A stretch of 64,000 bases of DNA, from positions 21,460,371-21,524,370 of the forward strand of contig NC_135558.1 of the NCBI RefSeq assembly GCF_964340395.1, in the 5' to 3' direction. Made by a program: the position numbers and the translations under genes. Source of the DNA: Glandiceps talaboti (lineage: Eukaryota > Hemichordata > Enteropneusta > Spengelidae). Each line of letters begins with the position of its first letter. Position 1 is the first letter of the stretch. The notes under the pieces were generated by a model. That model searched no databases. It was not told where the DNA came from and saw nothing but the letters and a program-made list of their open reading frames with translations. Positions 28,102 to 41,384 of the stretch are shown here, piece after piece.

Positions 28102-29599
28102 CACTTTATTTCAGATTATAAAAAATAATCCATACCAAAACAAACAACAGACAAAACACATTAAAATAGACGCTTACTCCAAATACTCCACAAAGTACTG
28201 TGTGTTAATACTGAAAGAGATAAAACAGCAACCACAAACGGGTTACTTGAGAGATGTAATCTGCTAAGAAAGCTAAGAGATTTTTTTCCTAATGATTTCA
28301 TCAAAGGTTAAAATCGAAAAGTTGACAAACATTGCGCTATTGCTCTGAATAAAAGAATGTTTAACACCTGACAATTTACGGAAAACCTGTGAGTAAGCTC
28401 TCTTGGCTGCATTAAAAGTATTTACAGAGAAAATACTCCACAAATAAGAACAATAATGAATATCACAAAAGACAGGAAATAAGTGAAATTTAACAGAGAG
28501 GGACGCAAATTTAAAGTCACGAATTAGAGCATTACCTCTGACATAAAAAAGTCGCGTCTGAGCCTGGATGTCCTCATTATCCTTGAGGTCACAGGTGATC
28601 AAGTGACCAAAAGGTATTTGTACACATCGACGTAATTCAGCAATCTACCATTCAGGTAAATTGCAACTGGTCTGAGCCTACGTACATTAGGTTGAATTAG
28701 CATACAAACTGTCTTTTTCTCATTGAAAAGTATAGAATTAATTTCACCATAGTGGCCACAAGTATTAGCAAGCATCTGCTGGCCATAGACTCCAGTAGAT
28801 ATAATAACTAAATCATCAGCATAAATTAAATGGTTCACTCTTATAGCTACCGAGAAGGCAGCCATAGGGAAGTGTTGAAAGATTCTTACTGAGATCATCT
28901 AAGGGACCGGACAGAATTTACGGCAGGGGGTGGGCCTGGGGAGAAATTATCTCTGACATGGTTTTTTTCCTGGCCCCCCCCCATCCACTGTGACCAAAAT
29001 TTCACAGCCCCCCCTTTCAAAAGTATAAAAATTTCATGGCCCCCCCCCCAAAAAAAAAGAAGAAAAAAAGTGCACAATATCCTGCCCCCTACAATAACTA
29101 AAAATAGCGCAAATATTGCGTTGCCGCACAACTTCATGTTCAGGGCAATGATAGATATATAATTTTTTGAAGATTTAAAGTTGTAACCAAAACAAAATTT
29201 TCATACCTAATTTCCATCATCATAATCCAGCCATCCTATGTTGACAAGTATGGCAACATCCTAATCAAACTTTAAAGGGATGTGTCTACAAGGTTTTGTA
29301 CTTCTTTATTTTTTTAAATAAATTTGGAACCAAGTCATACCAATGTAACATGTTTAATTTTCTTGGTTGTCTTATTGTAATATTTTAAACACAAGCTACA
29401 TTCAGTTTATATGGGTAGGTGATGAAACAGCTGTCTTACAACATATTACATAATCAAGTCATAAACCAAACTGGCCATGCTACAGGCTTTACCACCAGAG
29501 GAAATAGTAAAGTAAACATTATAGTTAATTAACAATGTACTGTTCTCACTGTGTCAGCTATTAATGAGGACACATCTACACATTCTCAACAAAGTTAAG

Positions 29600-30394
<795 letters not shown>

Positions 30395-30816
30395 AAAAAG
30401 AGTACAAATATTTTTGTTACTGTAGCACAACTGTAATATTTCTTTTGATACTACTATTATGTTACTATTTCAGCCCAAACAACTTAGTAGTTGTAGAGGA
30501 AGTTTTTTAGAAAACAAAACAAAATAAAACATTTTGACCATACATGTAATCATACACATGTGGTATAATCTTGTTTATTTCCCAACTAGACACCATAAGT
30601 AGTCATCACTTAATACCAAGGCATTTGATGTGGTGGTTTTAACTGTCATTCACTAATACATACACAGAAACACAGACACAGAGTAAACACACATTCACAT
30701 GCGTGATTTGTGAAAAACTGTAGTGGGGACATTTGTGGGGTGTATCTAAGGACATCACATCACCTACATAGTGTATTCAAATATCTATTTATACTCATAA
30801 CACAATAACTATCTAA

Positions 30817-31110
30817 TGTCAGACATTTGTGATGTCATGAAGTGCTAGCAAACTAAGGATTTTATGCACACTGAGGTCTGACAAATATAGCTTTCACTTT
30901 CCTACACCAAATGCATTACCAATACACATGTAAATGTAAGACATTTGTGACTTCATGAAAGTGCAAAGAAATTCAGAATGTTGTGGAATACTTAGATGTA
31001 ATCAATATGCTTTCATTTCCAAAACCATACATATTTAAACCTATAGTGTCAGACATTTGTGACTTCATGATGGGGACAGCAAATTCAGAATTGTATTCAA
31101 TACACTGTAC
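30817..31110. repeat. ~115-bp tandem units (three)
   Basis: GTCAGACATTTGTGA recurs near 30818, 30937 (GTAAGACATTTGTGA) and 31048, each followed by TCATGA and a CAAA/TTCAGAAT stretch. Confidence 0.75.
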
Positions 31111-31263
31111 AGTGATCAGATGAGTATATACGGCCAGAAGGCAACTACCAATGTTAGTGCAAAGTCACTGATGAAAAAACACTTAACACCACGCAGTAAG
31201 TATATATATACATATGTATCCTTGATGGTAATTACACACTGAACCTGTTTCCACAGTGCTAAA

Positions 31264-31350
31264 ATGTATGTATGTATGTATGTATGTATGTATGTATGTA
31301 TGTATGTATGTATGTATGTATACATATGTGTGTGTGTGTGTGTGTGTGTG
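31264..31350. repeat. (ATGT)n and (GT)n microsatellites
   Basis: ATGT units about 31264-31328, then GT run to about 31350, inside the TIR element. Confidence 0.95.
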
Positions 31351-32949
31351 AACAACTTGGAGTATATAAGAGTAATTCAGGGTGTATCAAATTAATTTTG
31401 CGTAGTGTTTTTATGCTTCACTAAATAGGTACATACAAACGTACACACTTCCATTTTAATACATAAATGAAAGTGTAGACATTCAATATTAAAGGCGATA
31501 TCAAGTGCTATCTCATGCAATGCTAAATTTTCTAACATATTAATTTTTTTCAATGACAAAATATTTCGCGGCCCCCCCTTTCAAACCATGAGAATTTTCA
31601 TGGCCCCCCCTTCAAGCCTCCCATTTTTTTCATGGCCCCCCCAATTTCTCCCCAGCCCCCCCCCCCTGCCGTAAATTCTGTCCGGTCCCTAAAAAGTAAT
31701 TCCATCTTGTTTAACTCCATTCTTTGAATTAAAAGATTCAGATAAACACCCATTCCATCTAACCACAAAGTCTTGATACCTGTACATGTATGCTAACATC
31801 TTAATTAAGTAAGGTTTGACCCTCTGTCTAATAATTTATTGAAAAGAATATCATGACGAACATAATTAAACGCTTTAGATGCATCCATGAAAGTGATGAA
31901 AAACGAGAGTATTACAACGTTTATTATGATTTAAAATTTCTTTCAGAACAAAGATTGACATATCAGTACCATGCCCTGGTTTAAACCCGAACTGGTAATC
32001 ACTGGTCGACAGACACTCTATACAGCGATTTAGCCAAACTCTCTCAAGCAGTTTAGCAGCTGTTGATGCAACAGCAACAGGGCGATAATTAGATTTGTCA
32101 CAAATGTCTCCACCTGGACTGTTTGGAATTGGAACTGAAACCGTAGTCATTAATTGTTTAGGAACAACACCACGAATTAAAATAGCCGAGAAACAAAGGG
32201 ACAAAAGAACACAGACTCTGGAAGGGGCGTACTTCAGATGCTCAGGTGTAATACCATCGATACCCGATGATGCACCTGTTTTAAGGTTCTTAATTAAGTC
32301 ACTAATTTCTTCTTGATGCCCAAACATGTCACCACAGAGCTTAATATCAGAAATAACAGGTGTAAAATCTATACCAGGTTTTGTCAGAATAGTCTCATAA
32401 TGGCTTTTCCACATATTTACCACCTCAGCATCACCAGAATGACCACCCACAGATGATGGAGCTGGTGTTTTACCCTTACGCTTAGCTATCTCTTTCCAGT
32501 TAGCCTTTGGGTCACGCTTTAACTTTTCGGCTAAGGCGTTTGCACGCATTTCTTTTTCTGCCTTATTACATAGTGCAAATTGCCTCTTGAACTGTGCTCT
32601 AGACTTCCGCATATGCTCAAAAAATGGACCAAATTTAGGAGACCCATAATCCTTCCAGATTAAAAAATCAGTCCGAGCTTTATCGTAATGTTGTTTTAAG
32701 TGTTCCAACCTGGTATAGTGTGCTTATTGGCGTTAGCAGCTTTTGGGAGAGTCTTCTCTGCTGCAGACAACAAAGTCGAAATAATATCATTATAAAAAGT
32801 GTCAATCAATTCGGAGTGAGTGCAACAATGTGGGTCAGTACATGCTAGTGCGTCGACTGGAAGATAAACTTTAGAGAGAAGTCTATCACACAATACTTTA
32901 TAGTTTGCTCGGTGGCACGAAGAAGCTTTGTTCCAACTAGGTTTGCACT

Positions 32950-34060
32950 ATGACCACTCATGGGTGATTTCACGTGTTAAATTGGGATGTCTGCTGTGCT
33001 GCTGTGCCAATTAAGTTGAAATTTGTTGTGCAGGTGTCTTGAGATGAGCAGATATAAGTCTGTTCAAGACAAGGTGATTGGATTATTTATATGCAAATTA
33101 GGTCTAAAATAGAATTTTCGTAAAATCGACTATAATAATTATAAAAGTACAATGTTTGAAACTTTCTGTATGAATGTGTTCTATTGTGTTTGTGAGTCAT
33201 CATATGAAACCACTAACCATTTTATTACTTTGCTAAAACAAAACTGCATAGTAGAAGAGCTGAACAACAGAATCACTTCTACACGTTACAAAGACAAAAT
33301 AAAAATAACAAAAAGTTATTCTGACTGATAGGTGGTTTGTTTTGTCTACAAATACAAAACATAACACTACATGTTTCAAGGTTAACACTTCTAATAAGCA
33401 AGAAAAAGATGAAATTTCTATTTGTTTTATCATTATGGGTAACTGGGTCAAATGCATCACATTATATTTTAAAAACAACCTGTTAAAGCCTTAATATTCA
33501 ACTGTATTTAATATATTCTTACACTACCAAAACAATTGATTGTCGTCTACGTTTATCTAAACTTATTTATCTATAACACAAAATATGGCTCACTATGATA
33601 CGTGCATAAACACCCAATTGTCCTTCTTTATCCAGATGTCTTTTCCTTCTTAACACTATCGTCATGAGCAAGCCAATGCCAATTCTTTCAAAATCTTTGG
33701 TTAGATTTTCAGTTTTGTTTTGTTTTCATGTCTTTGCATTAAATTTGTTGTTACTTGTGTTTGTTTGTTATTACATATATTTACATAATGATTCTTAATC
33801 AGATCATGAAAGATGGTTTTCTCGGTTATTTTCGAAACCTAAGAGAGAAAGTTTAATAATGTTATCAATTTAGAACATCACCCAACAGGGTTATATTTTA
33901 ATGCTTTTCGCTGATACTTTGTTATTCGTTATTTTTTAAGGATGATTTTTAGAACAGAGCGCTGAGGGAATACATTTTTGGCAAGAACGTGGTCGAGCAA
34001 TTAGTGACATCTGAATCAGATATCAAGTAATGCTTAATAAAGTACACTATGTTGTTAATT
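32950..34060. other. Start of unit B and ACADM copy B 3' flank, no separate gene
   Basis: 33065-33225 matches 9040-9440 in unit A, and 33781-34060 matches the copy A 3' flank. 33230-33780 has no match in unit A, where a retrotransposon tail sits instead. No recognisable coding sequence. Confidence 0.5.
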
Positions 34061-34068
34061 GTTAATTC

Positions 34069-34149
34069 CTATAAGCCACTAGACATTGCCTTGACGATCA
34101 ACTCTCGTGCGATGACAATTCTTTGGATCTGAGATGTTCCCTCGTAGAT
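34069..34149 (-). CDS. ACADM: ACADM copy B exon 12 (terminal, catalytic Glu)
   Basis: 81 nt with TAG stop. [20 protein letters not shown] then AMSSGL. Tyr-Glu-Gly-Thr matches human exactly, with the catalytic Glu present. Confidence 0.95.
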   Translation of the reverse strand: MYEGTSQIQRIVIARELIVKAMSSGL

Positions 34150-35182
34150 CTGAAATATGAAGCAAAAGAAATAATATCTTAAGTTGATAAAAGGGGATTA
34201 ACGTCATTTCATAAATTGTCATGAACAAGTTTTATTAAGGTCAGTGATGACATTAAAGTTTTCAAATGCATGACTTTCAAAACACTTAATTGTAAATCCT
34301 TCTTTGTACATTGAAAGAGGTCATTACTGGATTTTTGGTTTACTCAAAGGTTATGATCTACTTAATTATATAATGAGTTGATTTACATATTACGTTTATT
34401 TACAATATTGATCTCCTCTTCCTCATTCCAATCACAAACGATATGGACTTCAATCAAGTAGCCACTGATCCACCAATCACAGTACTTGAAACATTGTAAA
34501 CGTATTTGGGTAATGCCATCATAACATAGCATATCATAGCGTATCATAGCATATAGCAACACTACTTACCTGATAGATCTTGGCATCTCTCATTAGTTTT
34601 TCTACAGGATATTCACTATTGAATCCACACCCACCAAATATCTGTACAGCATCACTAGCTGCTTTATTGGCCACATCTGAAGCCATAGCTTTGGCAATTG
34701 ATGCAAAGTATGTGTTACGTTCTCCTTGATCAGTTTGTAAGGCTGCCTTGTAAGTTAGAAGTCTTGAGGCCTCAATACCCATTGCCATTTCAGCCAACAT
34801 AAATGCCACTGCTTGATGCTGTAATTGTATGACAAGAAAGGATATATATAGTTATTAGATTTATTTGTCTATTTTAATATGTTACAATCAGACATATGTG
34901 GAACTGTGGAGAACCAGATCACAAATTACAAATACCAATAGCAATACCAATACAGAAACACACATACGGCAAACATGTTATTTTCAATGTGTTCGGATTA
35001 TTTGAAATTTCTGCATCTGGCAGGTTTGACAACAATAAATCAACATGAATATATATATATATATATATATCATTATAATCATTATAATTTCCACTACAAA
35101 AACAAAAGATCGTGTTTACAATATATCTTATCAATCGAATAAGCTTATATATGTACACACACATACACAGAGACACACACAC

Positions 35183-35221
<39 letters not shown>

Positions 35222-35344
35222 CTGAGACACAGCCATACACATACACACCAACAAATACGCTTACACACAGAGAGAGACACAGACACAGCCATACACATAC
35301 ACACTCACACACACACAGACAGACAGACACACAGACAGACACAA

Positions 35345-35382
<38 letters not shown>

Positions 35383-38300
35383 TGGTCAACTGGTTATCAT
35401 TCACTAATACTTTTCTTTGTCAAGGACAAAAAATACTTCTGTCATAAGACATAAGGAGCCTTGTCATTACTGTTAGCGACACAAAAAACGGTTATATCAT
35501 AGTGTCATGAGTATTATTATACTTGCTCTTGTGTTGTTGACAATATTGGAGCGTTAGAACCAATGATGTAGACGTGTGTTGTGTAATTAACGTGTGAAGG
35601 ACTTTTATTGTCTCTTCTATGAACCAATGATGTAGACGTGCGTTGTGTACATGTAATGAACGTGTGGAGGACTTTTATTGTCTTCTATGAACCAATGATG
35701 TAGACGTGCGTTGTGCAATGAACGTGTGGAGGACTTTTATTGTCTTCTATGAACCAATGATGTAGACGTGCGTTGTGCAATGAACGTGTGAAGGACTTTT
35801 ATTGTCTTCTATGAACCAATGATGTAGACGTGCATTGTGTAATGAACGTGTGAAGGACTTTTATTGTCTTCTATGAACCAATAATGTAGACGTGCGTTGT
35901 GTAATGAACGTGTGAAGGACTTTTATTGTCTTCTATGAAGCAGTGATGTAGACGTGCATTGTGTAATGAACGTGTGATGGACTTTTATTGTCTTGTAAGA
36001 ACCAATGATGTAGACGTGCGTTGTGCAATGAACGTGTGAAGGACTTTTATTGTCTTCTATGAACCAATGATGTAGACGTGCATTGTGTAATGACCATGTG
36101 AAGGACTTTTATTGTCTTCTATGAACCAATGATGTAGACGTGCGTTGTGTAATGAACGTGTGAAGGATTTTTATTGTCTTCTATGAACCAATGATGTAGA
36201 CGTGCATTGTGTAATGAACGTGTGAAGGACTTTTATTGTCTTCTATGAACCAATGATGTAGACGTGCATTGTGTAATGAACGTGTTGAGGACTTTTATTG
36301 TCTTCTATGAACCAATGATGTAGACATGCATTGTGTAATGACCATGTGAAGGACTTTTATTGTCTTCTATGAACCAATGATGTAGAAATGCGTTGTGCAA
36401 TGAACGTGTGAAGGACTTTTATTGTCTTCTATGAACCAATGATGTAGACATGCGTTGTGTAATGAACGTGTGAAGGACTTTTATTGTCTTCTATGATCCA
36501 ATAATGTAGACGTGCGTTGTGTAATGACCATGTGGAGGACTTTTATTGTCTTCTATGAACCAATGATGTAGACGTGCGTTGTGCAATGACCATGTGGAGG
36601 ATTTTTATTGTCTTCTGTGAACCAATGATGTAGACGTGCATTGTGTAATGAACGTGTGAAGGATTTTTATTGTCTTCTATGAACCAATGATGTAGACGTG
36701 CGTTGTGTAATGACCATGTGGAGGACTTTTATTGTCTTCTATGAACCAATGATGTAGACGTGCGTTGTGCAATGAACGTGTGGAGGACTTTTATTGTCTT
36801 CTATGAACCAATGATGTAGACGTGCGTTGTGCAATGAACGTGTGGAGGACTTTTATTGTCTTCTATGAATCAATGATGTAGACGTGCATTGTGTAATGAA
36901 CGTGTGAAGGATTTTTATTGTCTTCTATGAATCAATGATGTAGACGTGCATTGTGTAATGAACGTGTGGAGGACTTTTATTGTCTTCTATGAACCAATGA
37001 TGTAGACGTGCGTTGTGTAATGACCATGTGGAGGACTTTTATTGTCTTCTATGAACCAATGATGTAGACGTGCATTGTGTAATGACCATGTGGAGGACTT
37101 TTATTGTCTTCTATGAATCAATGATGTAGACGTGCGTTGTGTAATGACCATGTGGAGGACTTTTATTGTCTTCTATGAACCAATGATGTAGACGTGCGTT
37201 GTGTAATGAACGTGTGAAGGACTTTTATTGTCTTCTATGAACCAATGATGTAGACGTGCGTTGTGCAATGACCATGTGGAGGACTTTTATTGTCTTCTAT
37301 GAACCAATGATGTAGACGTGCGTTGTGTAATGACCATGTGGAGGACTTGTATTGTCTTCTATGAACCAATGATGTAGACGTGCGTTGTGTAATGAACGTG
37401 TGGAGGACTTGTATTGTCTTCTATGAACCAATGATGTAGACGTGCGTTGTGTAATGAACGTGTGGAGGACTTTTATTGTCTTCTATGAACCAATGATGTA
37501 GACGTGCGTTGTGTAATGACCATGTGGAGGACTTTTATTGTCTTCTGTGAACCAATAATGTAGACGTGCGTTGTGTAATGACCATGTGGAGGACTTTTAT
37601 TGTCTTCCATGTAATATACATGTAGATGAATTGAAAAGTCCATTACCTGTGCAATGGGTTTCCCCATGGTCTTCCTCTCCAATGCATACTTGGTAGCTTC
37701 ATCCAAAGCTCTTTGTGCTAGACCTACAGCAGCAGCACCCACCTTGTGTAGAAAGTATTCGCAATTAGTTCAATCACAAGTCAAGGACATTATTACAAAA
37801 CAATATAAATAAAACTTGAACAAATTGGAATGCTGCACCTAGTCTATTTATGAGTACTACTCTCCCTGGGGGGGGGGGGTCACGTAATACAGGTTATAAT
37901 TATGTACCGCCTTTTTATAAACTCATGTAGGCTTTTGACTCCAGCCTTGATTTTTAAGTATTATGTAGATGTTTGAACCCCCCCCCCCCCCTTTGAACGC
38001 ATACACGATCTTTGATCGTAAATTCGCAGTTGCCAATTTTTTCAGTTTTCCCGAGAATTTCAGAAAACGCTACTTCCCAGGTTGCCGATTTTCAAATTTT
38101 TTACTCCTATATTTGGGCAGAATATAGACTTATGACCACTAGTTTTTTTTAAATTTTTGCCACGGTACATCTGCACCCACTATTATTATTAATAATATAA
38201 ATAGTTAAAAGAAAGTGAAAGCGATTCCTTAACAAATGTAATGAACTCGATTGTTAAAAGTTCGTGTTAAAAAAACATTGTTTGCACACACTAATTATAA

Positions 38301-39069
38301 TATTGTAATTCATTTATATTTGAATTTAATTGTATCTCATTACAACAGAATTTATTCCAAAACTTAGATAGTAACATAACAACAGGATAGCACACTTTGA
38401 ATTAGTAATAGTTTTTAAAGCAATTCTACATGTGTGATGTAACAATGCATGAATAGTATGTTCTATGTAATATAAAATCTAACTAGATGGGTATTGAAAT
38501 GCGTTTCGTCACAAGCAGTGACTGTCATGTTATACTCGTCTACAAAGGCTTATCAACTTAAACTCCATCTAAACTTACACCTGGTCTGGTTTTATCAAAC
38601 ACTCCCATAGCAATCTTAAATCCAGCTCCTTCACCAATCAGTACATTCTCTTTAGGAACAACCACATCTTCAAAAAAAATACCACGTGTATCACTAGCAT
38701 GTTGACCCATATTCCATTCCTTTAGAAAAGAAACAATCAAGCAATAACGATAAACATAAACCGTAAGACAATGGGTTTTGACCAGTACAAATATGATACC
38801 ACTATACTGTAGAGATAATTGTGATTGTGTCGGTTCTAAATAAAGGTAGGCAGATTATAAGACTAGTTATAATTTAAGATGATTTAATTATTATAACCAC
38901 CTAGAATTATTACCTCAAACAAAGAATTGGTTTGTCCAATCAAAAGGAAAGGCGAAAGATTAGCTTAAGACTTTTTTGTGGATGTAAAAGAAAGACATCT
39001 CTGAATAAGTTCACTTTGATCGCAAAATCAGTGTTATATATACTTTGACACATATATGTATATTTAACC

Positions 39070-39134
<65 letters not shown>

Positions 39135-41331
39135 CTATAGATTATTTATTGATATTAAATGTATATTAAACCGGTATGTTGAACTTTGTTTTTAAAAAGT
39201 GGAAAAACAAACTGTACTTTGGAATGGAAATAAAGTTCTGGTCTAGATCACTCCCAGAATCTGAATATCTGTTGAATTTGTTGCTATATAAATGATTTAT
39301 TGCAATACGACTATCCCAAGTCAAGGAGCACTAAAGTTAATTTTAAATGATGATCAATGTCCTGCCAGTTAAGAAATGCTGATTGTGATTACCGTCACTT
39401 GTTACTGGTAAATGTGCTTTGGTATCACCAACTTGCCATCCATATCGCATTTCAAGGAAATCACATAGTTTATTGTCTTTGTAGTCATGTATTTTTTCTC
39501 TCTCCATACGGAGATGTTGAGTTTTGTAGGCAGATTTTCTCTTAATACCCGTAGGCATCTGAGGAATAACCTCGGTGTCCACAAATGGCAGCCAATTTCG
39601 CATACGGTCTTCAGCTTGCCAATTTGAAACCAATGCATCCTCATTTCGCAGGGTTCCGATGTCGACGTCGTATTGTTGTTGAAGGGGATGGGGTAGGCGT
39701 TGTTGTGTAGAATAATCTTGGGGTCTAAGGTACCCATAACCACTTGTATGTAGTACGTCGTTTCGGATGGAAGGTTGCCGAGTCCCCGGGGGTGTTACCA
39801 GTGACCAGCTCTGGTAGGGGTGTGTGGCCAGTACTGGAAACCCCAAAAAATCAATAACTCATTTTAGACGACTACAGTTTTTTTTTAAATGACAGTTTAA
39901 GAAGCAACATTTTAGGACAATTAATGGCAGTTATGATTTGGTAAAAAACAATAGACGAAGCAAAATCGAAAATAGTGGACCCCGTTTTAGCTCGAAAAAT
40001 ACAGACCCTGGAGTCTATTTTTGACCAAAGGGCTACAAAAACGCACCCCAAAGGAGTAGCCCCGCCCCAGCCCCCGGACGAGTCCTTTTCAGTCGCTGCA
40101 ATTCCATATTAGCTGCTTTTAAGCTGACCCATCATGTCCTCTGTAGGTTTCTTTATTGTGTTCCTGCCTCGTGGCATTGTTATAAAAAAGCAGCGAATTT
40201 CTCGGAGGCGAAAATTAACACCACAGCAATGTCACTCAAAAAATGGAGCTAAATGCAGAAAACTTCCACCGCTAGAGGGTGTCCTAGCAAAAGTGACATG
40301 AACTGCATGTAATTAGCAATTTTTACCAAAGTTACAAATACTAAGCTGAGCCACGCGAATCGAAGGCGGTGATTTTGAGTAAACATTGGTCAATTCTTGA
40401 GCTTTGCAAATTGCATTCATTACCCACGATAGAGAAGAAATCTACCTTTAAATTTGGCATGGACTATTTTTAGTTGTGCGCGGAATCGACGATAAAAGAA
40501 CAATAATCATAAATGTTCACTTGACATTGTATTTAAAGTCTCCGAAAAGGGCATTTTTGACTTTATAGATTATCCACCATCTGCCGGAATACCATGATCC
40601 CAGCGTTTGAGGTAGAAGGCCAGTATATTTATTTTCTAAAAGAGTCTCATTTGATACTATCACATTGCAGTGTATTAAATGCTTACCTTCTTTCCAATTA
40701 CAATACCTGGAGTATCTCTCTCAACAATAAATCCTGTAAATGCTTCACTGGCCTTAGCTTTAGGATTTGGATTAGTTTTGGCCAACACAAAATACCAATT
40801 AGCAACTCCTCCTCCAGTTATCCACATTTTCTGTCCATTTAACACATATTCATCTCCCTTTCTTTCTGCTTTGAGTCGAATTCCATTTACATCTGAACCA
40901 GCTCCTGGTTCTGTTACACAATACGCCTGAATAATGGAAATGGGTTTTCTTGAAATTATGGTGGCAGATTGAAAATTGACCTTTTTTTAATACAACTATG
41001 ATGTACAAAACATGCTCTTTCTGATTCTGTATGTTATGTTATACGTATTAGCTTGTGTATATTCGACATTTTGTATGGTGCCGTACAGAATCCATCAAAT
41101 GTACAAGCAGTACAAAGATTAACAACTAAATCTGACTTACAGCAACTAATGGTTCATCAATTAATCTTCCTAAGTATTTCTTCTTCTGTTCATGGTTACC
41201 AGATAAGGACACTGGCGTTTGCTGTTGGTATATGTAAGCAAATAAAACATTTTAGACATTGGTCAAGTTCATCAGCTTGATAGATGACATGACGTACATG
41301 TTGTAACTTTCAGCTGCTTGTGTTACTCAGC

Positions 41332-41384
<53 letters not shown>

